DNA from: Chrysopilus asiliformis
Taxonomy: Eukaryota > Arthropoda > Insecta > Diptera > Rhagionidae
Assembly (NCBI GenBank): GCA_964034945.1
Contig: OZ035960.1
Coordinates: 27,701,487 to 27,765,486 of the forward strand
DNA length: 64,000 bases
Direction of reading: 5' to 3'
The position numbers and the translations under genes were made by a program. The notes under the pieces were generated by a model. The model was not told the origin of the DNA, searched no databases, and was given only the letters and a program-made list of their open reading frames with translations. Shown in pieces: positions 12,801 to 25,000 of the stretch (position 1 is the stretch's first letter; every line of letters begins with the position of its first letter).

Positions 12801-15800
12801 CATAAAATTTTAATAAGGAAACTTTTTCAAAAAATACCAAATACTTTAATTGAAATACGAGGGTTTTAAAAAATAATGACAGGAAGGGAAAACAGCAAAG
12901 GATATATGATTTAGCATAGCATAACATAAAAACTTTTCTTGTTTCAATTAGAGAAAAAATCGGAATCCTTCTTTGTGAAAAACAAAATAATCACTGTTTT
13001 GTGAAGAATATATGAACGTTTCAGGTATATTCGGTTCGATTCCCAAAGGGAATATAATAAAAACTTTTGTTGTACTCGTTTATACACATGAAAACACTAA
13101 TTGAGTTGAGAGGGTTCTGAAAAATCGCTCCGTGGACAAAAGCTCTTCAAAATAAATCTGATATGAAGGGGAAAAACATCGGCATCATGCAGTAAAATTG
13201 AAATAAAATATTAAAGTTACATGATTTCATTAAACTGCACGATATTTATTTCGTAAAAGGGAAAAGTTTCCTTTCCCACTCTCTTTGACTGTTCAAATAC
13301 AAACAGAACAAAAATTCTCTTATTCCCCTATCGAAAGTGTCGGTAATATTTTATTAAAAAAGTTTTTGTTGAGGTGGCAAGATCCGTACTGAAATAAGAT
13401 TAAAATCGATAATTTTGATAAAGATAAGCAGCAATGCCCTTGTTTTCTTCTTAAAGGTTGTGATATCTTTGTTAAATGTTAATAGCAACGATATTAAATA
13501 TTGGATTACAATTTCAATCGATCCTTCAGGAATTATGAGAAAAGATTTAAGTTTTCTGTACATTTTCAAATTTTTCTATTGTAAAAACATAAAAAAATCT
13601 GTTTAACACACAGTACAAGCTTTGAGAAACCTTAATCAATTCACATTCTTTCAGTAAACGTTTATTCTATTTACAGTGAGTGTAAAAAGTCGGCGTACAG
13701 TCACGATTTTTAAATAAAATACTAAATATAGCAAACACTGTATTTATTTTTCCAATACTGGTCAGAGGATTTTGTTGCCTGGACAATTCTTTACAGATCT
13801 GTAAAAAAAAATAAATAAAAAAAATAATAATTTATTACTTAAATTTATTACTTTAACTAAACATAACAAAAGCTATAATTGCCAATCTGGCAATTATTGA
13901 AAACCCGTATGGTGATATTCGTATCAAAATTCGAACAGTTGTACCAAAATTCCACTTTGAAGTCAAACTTTCCAATAAGATTTTTAAAAATTTATTCCAA
14001 TCGGATTTTGATGTATGGAAGTTTTATGTAGAATCATATCCTAAATAACTTTTGTTCTTGCACTTTTTTGATAAGATGCACCGTTTTTGAGATATTCACA
14101 AAAACCGTTTTCGTTCGTGGGGGATACCCCCCCTAATGGTCAATTTTTGCCCATTAACGAACTTGGCCTCGCATTTTACGAAAAACGGATCTGCGCAAAA
14201 TTTCAAGTCTCTAGCTCAATCCGTGCGCCCGCAATCCGCGCCACAGACAGACGGACAGACAGACGGACAGACAGACAGACGGACAGACAGACAGACGGAC
14301 GGACATGCAGAAATTAATTATTTTTATCATTCTAAACACACTGGTGTAATTCATTTTTATGTGTGATGACGGGATCTTGGCGTTACAAACGGTAAGGCAA
14401 AGTTAATATACCCTTTGGTTTCACCATACGGGTATAATAAAAATATGCTTTTTTAAGAGCGTAAAAAGTCACCGTACAGCTATTAAAACAACCAATAAAT
14501 ATGGGCTAATTTACCGTTAGTATTTGGTTAGGTATCCATTAGATCGAATTACTGCTTGAAGTCGCCTGGGCATCGATTCTACCAACTTCCGGGGTTATTT
14601 TTGCCCAATTCTTCTTGCAACACCGCCTTAAGCGTTTTCTCGCTAGTAATAGTGTGGCTGCGGATTTTCTTGTCAAGTAAGTCCCATAAATGTTCGAGGG
14701 CGTTTATATCAGGAGAATGGGCTGGCGTTTAGAAATATTTGGGAGTGTTGTAGAGCAGCCATAAGCGTGTATTGAGTGATCTATGCTTCGGATCGCTATC
14801 CTCCATAAACACAAACGTGTTCTTAGTCCCATTTCTTCAGCGCTAGCATGTAAATTTTGTTTTAATTTGTCAATATACACTGACTGGTCCATAACCTCAT
14901 CAATAAAATGCAGCCTACCCACCCCCGCCCCGCTCATGCAGCCCCAAACCATAACTTCATGCTTGAGGTTTTTCTTTTGAAGCTCCATATTCTTTTTACG
15001 GCACAAAATTGGCCTTTCTTCCGATTGGAAAATGTTAAATTTACTCTCGTCAGTAATATTTCCTATTTACTGACTAATATTTTGCTTCCTTCATGCATGT
15101 TTGGGACAAGTGAACATTAAGATCAGTTTTTCTTGAGTCTGATATTTTAAAGTACTATCAATAAAGAATTGTCGGCACTAATTTCAAAACGTTATTAAAA
15201 AAATTGAATTTTGAGCAAAAATCTTGTTCTTTTCTGTTATCGAAAATCGTCAAAATCGTCAAAATCGTCAATGGTACCTCAATGACGCCCTATAATTCTC
15301 CTTTACTATGAGTATGCCAGCGGCCGAACTTTTTAAATCTTACATTTTAGAAGAAAATGCACGCTTATTTTCTAGGGCTGGCGCCATCATATTTTTGCTA
15401 TCCATGGCCCAGCTTTCGTGTAAAAACTCATAGTTGAAACGAGATCACACACACACCTTTTAGTAGAATTAAGAACTCGGTAAAAATAGTGTTAAGACCT
15501 GGTTTTAAACTTGAAATTCCAACAATTCTTATAAAGATTTGACTATTTTTACTGTAATTGAATTACATCAACATTGTAAAACTACGATTACAGCTCCAAC
15601 ACCATTTTAATAGTGTTAAATCGTTAAAATTCTTATCTTAACGCGAAAATCCATAATTCTATAACAAGTTAAGTAAACTAGTTTAAATAAAAGTTGAAAT
15701 ATAATTTCAACAAACTTTCATCATTCACCCACAGCTCCGCAACGCTATTTAATTTGTTTTCCAACACCCACTGAAATAAACGTGTGCTGGTTCTATGATT

Positions 15801-18800
15801 TCCATTCTATTTGATTCTTTCCGGTGTAAGACGTTTCACGTCTTGTTACTTTCAGAGCTTCCTCTAAAATTAATTTAATATGGCGGTGAATAACGAAATG
15901 AAATTTCGACAGATGAGGTAGAAAAACGTGTCTTATCGTCATCGTATTCTGCCTGAAAATGTATTACGGAAGCTGGTAATGCTCTAACAGGTACATACCG
16001 ACTTTCAAATGAATTCTCCATCATATCCACGACCTGTATTACATAAAATCTGATTATAATTACATGTACTTAAATATATTTACGTCTCTTTTTAATTACA
16101 GTCACAAATTATAAAATTAATAACTAGCGAACGTTACATAATTTACTGATTTTAATGACTCAAATAGAAATCCAGTTTCGCCTGTCAAGTGATATTGAAT
16201 TACTTCCGCTTAAAATTAATACTCATTTTAGATTTTATTTTATTGCCAAGCAGGTAAATATGTACATTCAGGAATAAATAAATGAGCATAGGATAAGTGA
16301 TTGTTATACTTTGCGTTGAAAACGCAGTCTATTAACGCCATTGCGAATAACATACAAGTATTGTATACAACATATAATATATACATATATATATTTTCTT
16401 ATGCCTTTTTTATGTACACGCAAATTTTGGGATACTATTATTAAAAGCAGATTAAGTTACACAAGCATAAATATACCTGAAATTTACGTCATTTGAAGAT
16501 GAAATTGTTTTATTCTCTTTGTCTCGTCACAAGCGAAACACAACTTTTCACGCGAAAGGTAAATCTTTAATGGATAACTTACAGAATCCAACCCTTAATG
16601 GAATTTCTTTTGCGCTCTAGGAACTTAATCCATTTTCCTTCTTATCGTTGAATAACTAAATTAGACGAGTTATTTTTAGGGATGCAAAACGTTAACGTAA
16701 CGTAACGCAATAACGAGATGATATTCCGGGTATTTCTTCAAAATTACGTTTTAGCCGTTATTATTTCACAATAATGAACAACATTACAAAAACCGAAAAT
16801 ATTTTTTTCGTTATACGGGTTTATATATTTGCTGGAAATTTTCATTTGGTAATTGGTTTTCATTATAACGTATAACGAAATAATAACGTTATGCCATGCC
16901 GAAGAAAAATGAAATTTTGTTTCGTCACATACCGAAATAACGTAGCGGAACAAAATTTTAATTTCGTTACATAATGGAATTTGAATACAGTTCTCAACAT
17001 ATTTCCAAAGGTTTAGTTTTTTAAAATTTCTCAGAAACCTCGCTTTTGAGAAAAATGTATGTTTTTTTCCTTTAACAGTTTTTACATATCTTTAACAGTT
17101 CTCGAAATATTTGGAAAAATATCATGTTTCACGTATATTTTCTAAAACTAAATACATATTGCAGAGGAAAGTTTTGTGTTGATCACAACTGATTTTTTCC
17201 CCTTCTGTTTATTAACCATAAAATAAGATTGTATCACATGCATATGTGACTTCCAAGGACTTTCAAGGTAATAAAAGCGACCTGCCAGCATTTCCCGTAC
17301 ACTATAGAATTATACAAAAATCTGATTTAGTAACCAAAGTGGCTTCTTAAATACTTAATTATACGGACTTTAGTCACGCTCCAGATTGATTTTCTTTTAA
17401 TTTATTCACATCACCGCAGGTAGGAATATGAAAATCTCGTGATTTTACTAATTATGGATGCACCCTACGTTGTTGATGATTTCTTGACAAACTCGAGGAA
17501 AACATTATTCATGAACCCAGGGCACGAAAAAATTAGCTATTATTAATTTATGCATGTAATATTTTTTGGTAGTCAAATTCCTAACATAAACGCGAATATC
17601 TTCGGAAGACTACTTGAATTTCCCTGAGAATTGTTGCTAAAGAATTTAGTATTCTTACGAAAATATTACCTTAAAGTTGTGATTGTGAACTAAATATTAG
17701 GTGTGGATTCCAAGTATTTAACTAAAAGTTAGTTAAACTATTTTTATTAATACCAATTAGTATACTATTCGCGTTTATTAATTTAGGTACGAAATCTCGA
17801 CTTCATGGCGGTCATCTTAAAGCACGATTTTTTTTCTAAGATCCAACTACAAGTCAAAAATAATACACCAATGAGTCTTGAGTTTGCCACCACCCCCCTT
17901 CCCCCCGATACATTCATTCCACTTTTTATGCAAAAGTCGTTCGGTTTATCCATTTATTATGGGTAACTTCAATGAAAACTTTATAAAACAATGGTTAGGT
18001 TTAAAATCTATTAATAAGCATTTTGTTTACTTCCAAGGAAATGCATCCATCTTAACTCATTGTGGAACCCTACAAGGTAAGGAGGATTAAATGGTATTTC
18101 ATCTATAGAATGGTGAAATATACCTTTTGTGTACCTCTACTTGGTCGTTTCTGTTCCTGATTTCTATGGAGATAGTGAAGTCAGTAAAATTTGTAGATTA
18201 CGTGAAGGCACCCAGTATACAAAACATTCTTACCTATACTCTTTGGGTATTTTTATACCACTGTAGTGTTCTTACGTTGAAGATATTTTATACAGAAAGC
18301 TATAAATAGCATAATTTCATCTTCATTGGTATTTTAAAATTTATTTGACCCAAGGTAATTATCCATTGTTTGAAATGCTTCGGGGTTGAAGCCTTTCATA
18401 TAAGCAGGAAACACAACACAAAGTTTCACAAAAGAAATAAATAAAATGGTTTTTGATTTTTCTTTTCAATGGAAATTTCACTCAAAAATTCCAACTAGTA
18501 ATACTATTCTACTTTCATATTCAGGTGCACTATAAACCATCAAATGGAGTTTCTTTTATCAAAAACAAAATATTAATCTAAAGAAAAATTATTTATCGCA
18601 AGCTAACTGACGCATTCGTCGTTGATCGTCCAATGTTTTGTCTGTCAGGGTCAAATCTTGCAATCTAATCTTGACCCACTTTCACTCATCCGATTGACTT
18701 GATATTTTGCAAACATATACGTAAGTTCAATGACAATACAATATTTTCTCTACTTCGTCCTTTGCGGGATAAGAGAAGGTCCTGTAAGGATAAAAGCGAT

Positions 18801-21800
18801 CATCCTTTTCCTCAAATTTTCCAGAAAAAAACTCATCTTGGGGTTTTTTGAGTCGCTGAATCCGATTCTGACATCAAGAAATCTGTACACTCAGAAAAAT
18901 GGAGGCTAATTCGACGACCTACATACGGCGTAATTGGCCTCGGGCAGGCGCGCGTTCCCCTGCATGTGGGCAAGTAAAACTGAGTTGACCTGTGGTCGGA
19001 GAAATTCTGAAATTAAGCCACCAGCAGGTGAAGTAGGGCATTGGGAGCTGCACGAGTTGACCTTAGATAGGTTAACTCTGACCGCTAGCTAGCTTACAGA
19101 CACCTCTGTAAGGTCAGAGTTAACCTGACAAAAAGTTGACCCGGACATTTTTCTGAGTGTACGGAAAGTCCTATAAGGATAACGTTTTCCTCAAATTTTC
19201 TTGGAAAAAATCTCATCTGGGGGTTTTTCGGGTCGCTGAATCCGATTCTGATATTAAGAACTCTGTAAGGATGACGGAAGGTCCTGTTAGGATAATGTGA
19301 TTGTCTTTTTCATTATGGATTTTTATTCATACCAATACAAAATGACTAAAAAGGAAGCTGTTTTTAATGCATTGCTGTTTTAAAAAAGCTGTTTTTAATG
19401 CATTGAAAAGGAACGAAAATTTAAGCACTGTTCATCAGAAAAAAGCGAGATGAAAGCATAAAAAATTAAATAAATATTTAAAAAAACGATTTTTGTCAAA
19501 AACAATTTTCAAAGTTAAAATCAACTGATTTCCGTTTAGAGATATCAGAAAAAATACTTATTTGTTACACAATCTAATTAACACGTTGGCTACCATGTGA
19601 GTCACCGGTGTACACACACTATTGTCATTACCGTCAGTTTCTCAAGTTCCATGGTTGAGTGCAGTCGCTCGTGCGGTACAAAGGGGTTTTTTTGTCCGTT
19701 TATTTTATTCGATTCGTTCGTTTTTGTCTGTATTGATCTTGTGTTCACTGGTGACTCACAAAGTACAGAAATGATTTTTGCGGTTTTTCCCAGTGTATAC
19801 TAGCGGAGTAAGCGTTTTTTTGGCTGGTAGCCAACGTGTTAAGCAAAAAAAACATTTTTGTAACTACTTTTTTATTACTCAAAAAAACTGGAAAAAAAAA
19901 TTACAGTATATTTCATGATAAACAGAATTAAATGGAATGGTTTGAATGATAAAAGTAAATTTTTCATGAATAATAAAACCCAAAATCCACATACCAATAA
20001 AGCGTTAACCATTTTGTCCACCAACCATGTGAGGTTTAATATAAGTAAATTAAAAATCCTTTTTATGCTTGCTAATGAATCTCACGTTCTATTCAAAAAG
20101 GGATGTGCCAATGAGGCGTTTAATCAAACATGATTGAAATTAACGGTTTTATGCGCCTTTGATTTGATGTTAAAATTCATATTAAAAATCCCTTCGTAAA
20201 AAGGCTTATGTTAAAATTTTAATTATCTGGATTATTGACAAACAAGTGTTTTACAATTTAACGCTAAAGCACAACAAAAAAAATGCGCTGCATTTTCATT
20301 ATGCTTTGTGCAGTTTGCTATGGATTCACATATGCGTTAATACACCAAACGACCATGAAACTTTAAAGTATGTTTCAAAAGCAATTCGAATACAAGCTAA
20401 AAAAAATGTATGCTCTCTAAATAAATCCTTAAAAAAGCTGAATACACAAATGAACATATCTGAATTATACTATTTACAATACCTATACATGGTGAATTTC
20501 TTCGTCTTTTATTCCATATAATCATCATCATATAAAATTGTTGAACATATAAAACATGGGTTAGCTCTGTGTTTTTTTTTTCATTTATTTATTTATCTAT
20601 ACTTATTTGCGGTTGTTGTATTATTGGTTGTTTCTATTTCAGTGGAGCAAATTATCATCAACATGTCAACAGCTCGACTGTATGTTACGACATGCCGAAG
20701 GATGTGGCGATCTTTGGAGCAAACAAGCAATTGTCTTAAACGAAAATGATAAGAGGGTTCCAACATCATCGTCATCGGGTACGTCTTCGTCTGTTCTACA
20801 GCAGAATCCTAAAACGAAACCGAATGATTGGGTCGTAATTCCAGTCTTTGCCGATATCGTGAAACTTGCCTTAACAGCACGTGAGGATTGCCTGGACAAG
20901 TAAGTATCCTGTTCCAATTCCAACCTTCTCAAACCCAATTCTAGCAATCATCCTCAGAAATATAGATATACATAAGTCTCAATCTTCTTTTTTACCCCTC
21001 AGTGATCTCAGTATTATGGAACGTTTCTGTTTAATTCAATGTTTGGTTAGTGAACTATTTGTTATATATAGCTTTAGGGATACTTTTCTATATCCAACAC
21101 TGTATCATTCATAGATATCTATCAATACCTTTTGCCCATATAGGTTTATTTTATTATATTCGAGGACGAATCCAAGTAAAAATATTATCATTGGATTATA
21201 TTAGATTTTCCTATATTATATTTCCTGTAACCACAATAACAGATTCTTAAGTAGATCGATGTCCTCATTAGAAAATAATATTTACACGGACATGTTTAAA
21301 TTCTTAAAATAGGGCTAAAAACCCGGATCTTACAGATCTCCCAGTTTATATACACTATATGAGAATCATATAGAAGTATGTTCGATTTAGTATACCGTTT
21401 GCAGCGCGTCGAACGAATCGTCGGACACAAGGATGTTCGGGATGATCAAAGATTTTAATTTCTGCATGTCCGTCCGTCTATCCGTCTATCTGTCTGACTG
21501 TCTTTCTGTCCCTCAACTCCACAACTCTGGAAACGATTGAGCTAGAGACTTGAAATATTGTATTGTTCTGATTCTCGTAAATGGCAAGGCCATGTTCTTA
21601 AACGGCAAAATCAGAACATTCCTTCCCCTTCCCCTATACAAACGAAACAGTTTTTCATAATTTTCTTGAAAACGGTGAGTCGTATTGAAAAATGTATATA
21701 GGTAAAATGTGTTTAGAATATGATCTTACATAGCCTTTCCATATAGCGAAATCCAATCAGACTATCCCTTCTCCCCTCTCCCATACTAATGAACTTTTTA

Positions 21801-21962
21801 TACCCGTATGGTGAAACCAAAGGGTATATTAACTTTGCCTTACCGTTTGTAACACCAAGATCCCGTCATTGCACAAAAAAATGAATTACACCAGTGTGTT
21901 TAGAATGATAAAAATATTTAATTTCTGCATATCCGTCCGTCTGTCTGTCTGTCTGTCTGTCC

Positions 21963-22000
<38 letters not shown>

Positions 22001-25000
22001 CCGTCTGTCCGTCTGTCCGTCTGTCCGTCTGTCTGTGGCGCGGATTGCGGGCGCACGGATTGAGCTAGAGACTTGAAATTTTGCGTGAATCCGTTTTTCG
22101 TAAAAAGCGAGGCTAAGTTCGTTAATGGGCAAAAATGGACCATTAGGGGGGGGGGTACCCCCCATACGAACGAAAACGTTTTTTGCGAATATCTCAAAAA
22201 CGGAGCATCTTATCAAAAAAGTCCAAGAACAAAAGTTATTTAGAATATAATTCTACATAAAACTCCCATACATCAAAATCCGATTGGAATAAATTTTAAA
22301 AAATCTTATTGGAAAGTTTGACTTCAAAGTGGAATTTTGGTATAACTGTTCGAATTTTGATACGAATATCACCATACGGCAGTGGCGGCTCTATAGGGGA
22401 GGCAACGGAGGCATTGCCTCCTCATAACATAATGGACTGAATAAAAATCTGTATGTTCAGAAAATAATAATTTGAAAGAAAATCCTATTCTCTGATGTTG
22501 AATTCTCTAAAACATAAACTACAAATTCCCTTCATAGAGGCTAGCCTCCGATTCGTACAAATACTTTCATACAGCTTTTGCTAAGCAGAAGAATAACCGC
22601 ATATAGAATACGAACACCAATCCCCGTAAAAAAATCTCTTCATAGAGGCTAGCCTCCGATGCTTGTGCTTAGCAAAAGCTGTATGAAAGTATTTGTACGA
22701 ATCGGAGGCTAGCCTCTATGAAGAGATTTTTTACGGAGATTGGTGTTCGTATTCTATATGCGGTTATTCTTCTGCTTAGCAAAAGCTGTATGAAAGTATT
22801 TGTACGAATCGGAGGCTAGCCTCTATGAAGAGATTTTTTTACGGCGCCTAAAGTTAGTCTCAAACTTGTGAAATTTGAATTTCGCGGCAAACGAAATTTG
22901 AATTTCGCGACCTTATACAGTTCAGTGAATGCGTTCAAGTACGATAAAGAGGGAAATATTTTTGGGACAATTTTTCAGCAGAGCTTTGTATGGTGACAGT
23001 TGTTCTATGTTATATAGTTCTGTGGTCGTATCATAAAAAAATTTATAGAACTTAAAAAAACTTTGCCTCCTCATTTCAAAAATACACGAGTCGCCACTGC
23101 CATACGGGTCTCCAATGATTGCCAGATTGGCAATTCTAGCTTTTCTTGTTTTTAGAATGTTTTTAAAAAATATTTTATCAAATCAATACAAGCTAAACAT
23201 TTTGGCAATTTTTTAAAGATAAAAAGCGTTCATTTTGGTCTCCGTAAACCATATTTTTTTGTGTCCAGGAGAGTGGGGGAAGGGGTGTCAGGCTACATAC
23301 AATGAAACACCAACGAAACATCAAATTCTATATAAAAAATAAAACTTGATTTAAGCAAAAACCACACACAAAAAAAATCAAGAAATGTGCGCCGCAGGAA
23401 AAATTTTTGAAATAGTATATGGCGCAGTGTCCCATGAAAAAAAACTTGATTTTGAGCGCTCTTATGTTCGCGATCATATCGAAATAATCACAATGTGACG
23501 AGCGAAATAACCCTTATGGAAATTGTAAAAATACCAATAAAGAGAAACCCGCCGCACGCAAAATCTTGTGAGATACACGCACCGTTTGTGGAAAATTGTT
23601 TATGGAAAAATCTGCCGCAATCAAAAAAAAGTTATTTAAAGTAAACTCCAATATACCAACTGAGATAGAGTATTTTTTTTACATATTTAGTGATCGTTTT
23701 TTCTGTTTGATAAATTTTAACACTAGATTACATAATTCCGGAACAAAAGTTTAGTTCTCGGGAAACCGGAACAACTTACCGTTCAGGGACGTATGGTCAC
23801 CCTAATTATTGTTAAAAAACTGCGACTTCGATTAATCAAAAATATTAATCTTCCATTTAATATTTAGAAAACCACCCAATAATTTAAAAAATATCTGTAA
23901 ATACAAATTGAAAAAGGAAAATGTTCTTTGAGATACATACATTTTTTAATAAAATAATATTAAATTGAACAGTTGCCAAAAAAAATATTATTTGGAGTAA
24001 TTTTAATGTTATATCCTTTATGGCATTTTCTCGAGTCATGCATGATTGCGACAAAAGGATTCTGAAATTTTTCTCATTTCCGGAAGGTTTACATAAAAAT
24101 GCAATCTCCATGGCCATTAAAAAGATCAGAAATTTGTTCATTATTTCGGGAATAAAATCCAAAAAAATCTTTTTCACGAAATATTCATCATATTACATAA
24201 CATTCTTCCGAAACAGTATTATTTTAATATAATTTATAGGTTAAGATGCAACAAACACCTTTACTGTTAATAGCAAAAACCTTCAAAAGAATGGAAGTAA
24301 TTACAAAATTTATTTCAACTTGCATATAAATATGCGACATGCTTAATAATTACATGAACAAAACTTTCGTATTAAAGTTTTAATCGTGAAACTTTCAAAC
24401 AATGATGTTGAAAACATTATGAGATTTCCGTGATTATGCTCAAAGAAACGCTTTACATTACTTTCAAAAGTTTTTGATTAAGAAATTCTTCTAATTGTAA
24501 CTTTCGAGATTAAGAGTAGCAAACACTAGAATGTTAAATATTTTAAATTTTTCTCAAAGCAACTGAAATTTATTTCGATAGCTCAAGGTTTGGCCGAACT
24601 GCGAAAGAAATTATATTCGATTTTAAAGAAATCTAGAGTTGTATTTAAAATTAACTCAGAAATGTATTAAAATAAAGTCATATTTTAAATAATTCAGAAA
24701 ATGTTAGTAGAAAACACACAAATTTCGAAATCTTTATTAAACTCTAGCAGATAGCTTAGAGAGGGGCGGAGGGGATTTTTTTTAATGGTCTATGTTGGAG
24801 CTAAACTTCAGGCCAATCGGCTCGGTAGTCTCCCCGCGAAAGAGTAACATAGAGGAAGAGCTAAGTTTCGAGATCACTATACCCCCTCCTCTTACTCCCC
24901 CACCTCTCGGGCTACTTTTTAATGGGTCTATGTTGGGACTGGACCCCGGACGAATATCTATGCCAAATTTCAGACCAATCGGTTCAGTAGTTTCCCCGCG

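Larger units (their letters stand above)
8261..20642. other. 12.4-kb intron of the RASGEF1-like gene
   Basis: Recognisable contents are: a hAT-like half end (about 9670-9740, GTGCAGTCGGAGT), a 10-bp-TSD MITE (10209-10572), a DINE-1-like repeat with an inverted-duplicate composite (10716-12587), Tc1 relics (13677-13740, 14453-15057), a DINE-1-like element (about 13866-14434), a CACTCAG element in a minisatellite-like block (18770-19320), and a piggyBac-like MITE (19582-19838). The stretches 8261-9660, 12600-13670, 15100-18600 and 19850-20640 are A/T-rich and show nothing else I can name, apart from an AACGTAACG-rich stretch at 16690-16970. Confidence 0.6.
21800..23147 (+). mobile_element. DINE-1-like Helitron relative, family 1, copy B, with nested hAT
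   Basis: Starts TATACCCGTATGGTGAAACC, contains a perfect (CTGTC/CGTC) block (21937-22035), GAGCTAGAGACTTGAAATTT, and the inverted subterminal repeat CACCATACGGG, which is interrupted by a 720-bp hAT element. Beyond it is the stem-loop GCCAGATTGGC and CTAG at about 23123-23142, the kind of 3' end expected of Helitron-type elements. Without the insertion it matches copy A over its length. Confidence 0.65.

Noticed and set aside
14087..14366. ORFs with DRRTDRQTDRQ repeats (also 21866-22216 and 48952-49222)
   Set aside because: They are translations of (CTGTC/GACAG)n cores in DINE-like repeats, open on several frames and strands.
16690..16970. TIR element with AACGTAACG words
   Set aside because: Words such as AACGTAACG and CGTTA recur, but I could not find matching inverted ends or a target duplication, so no borders are supported.
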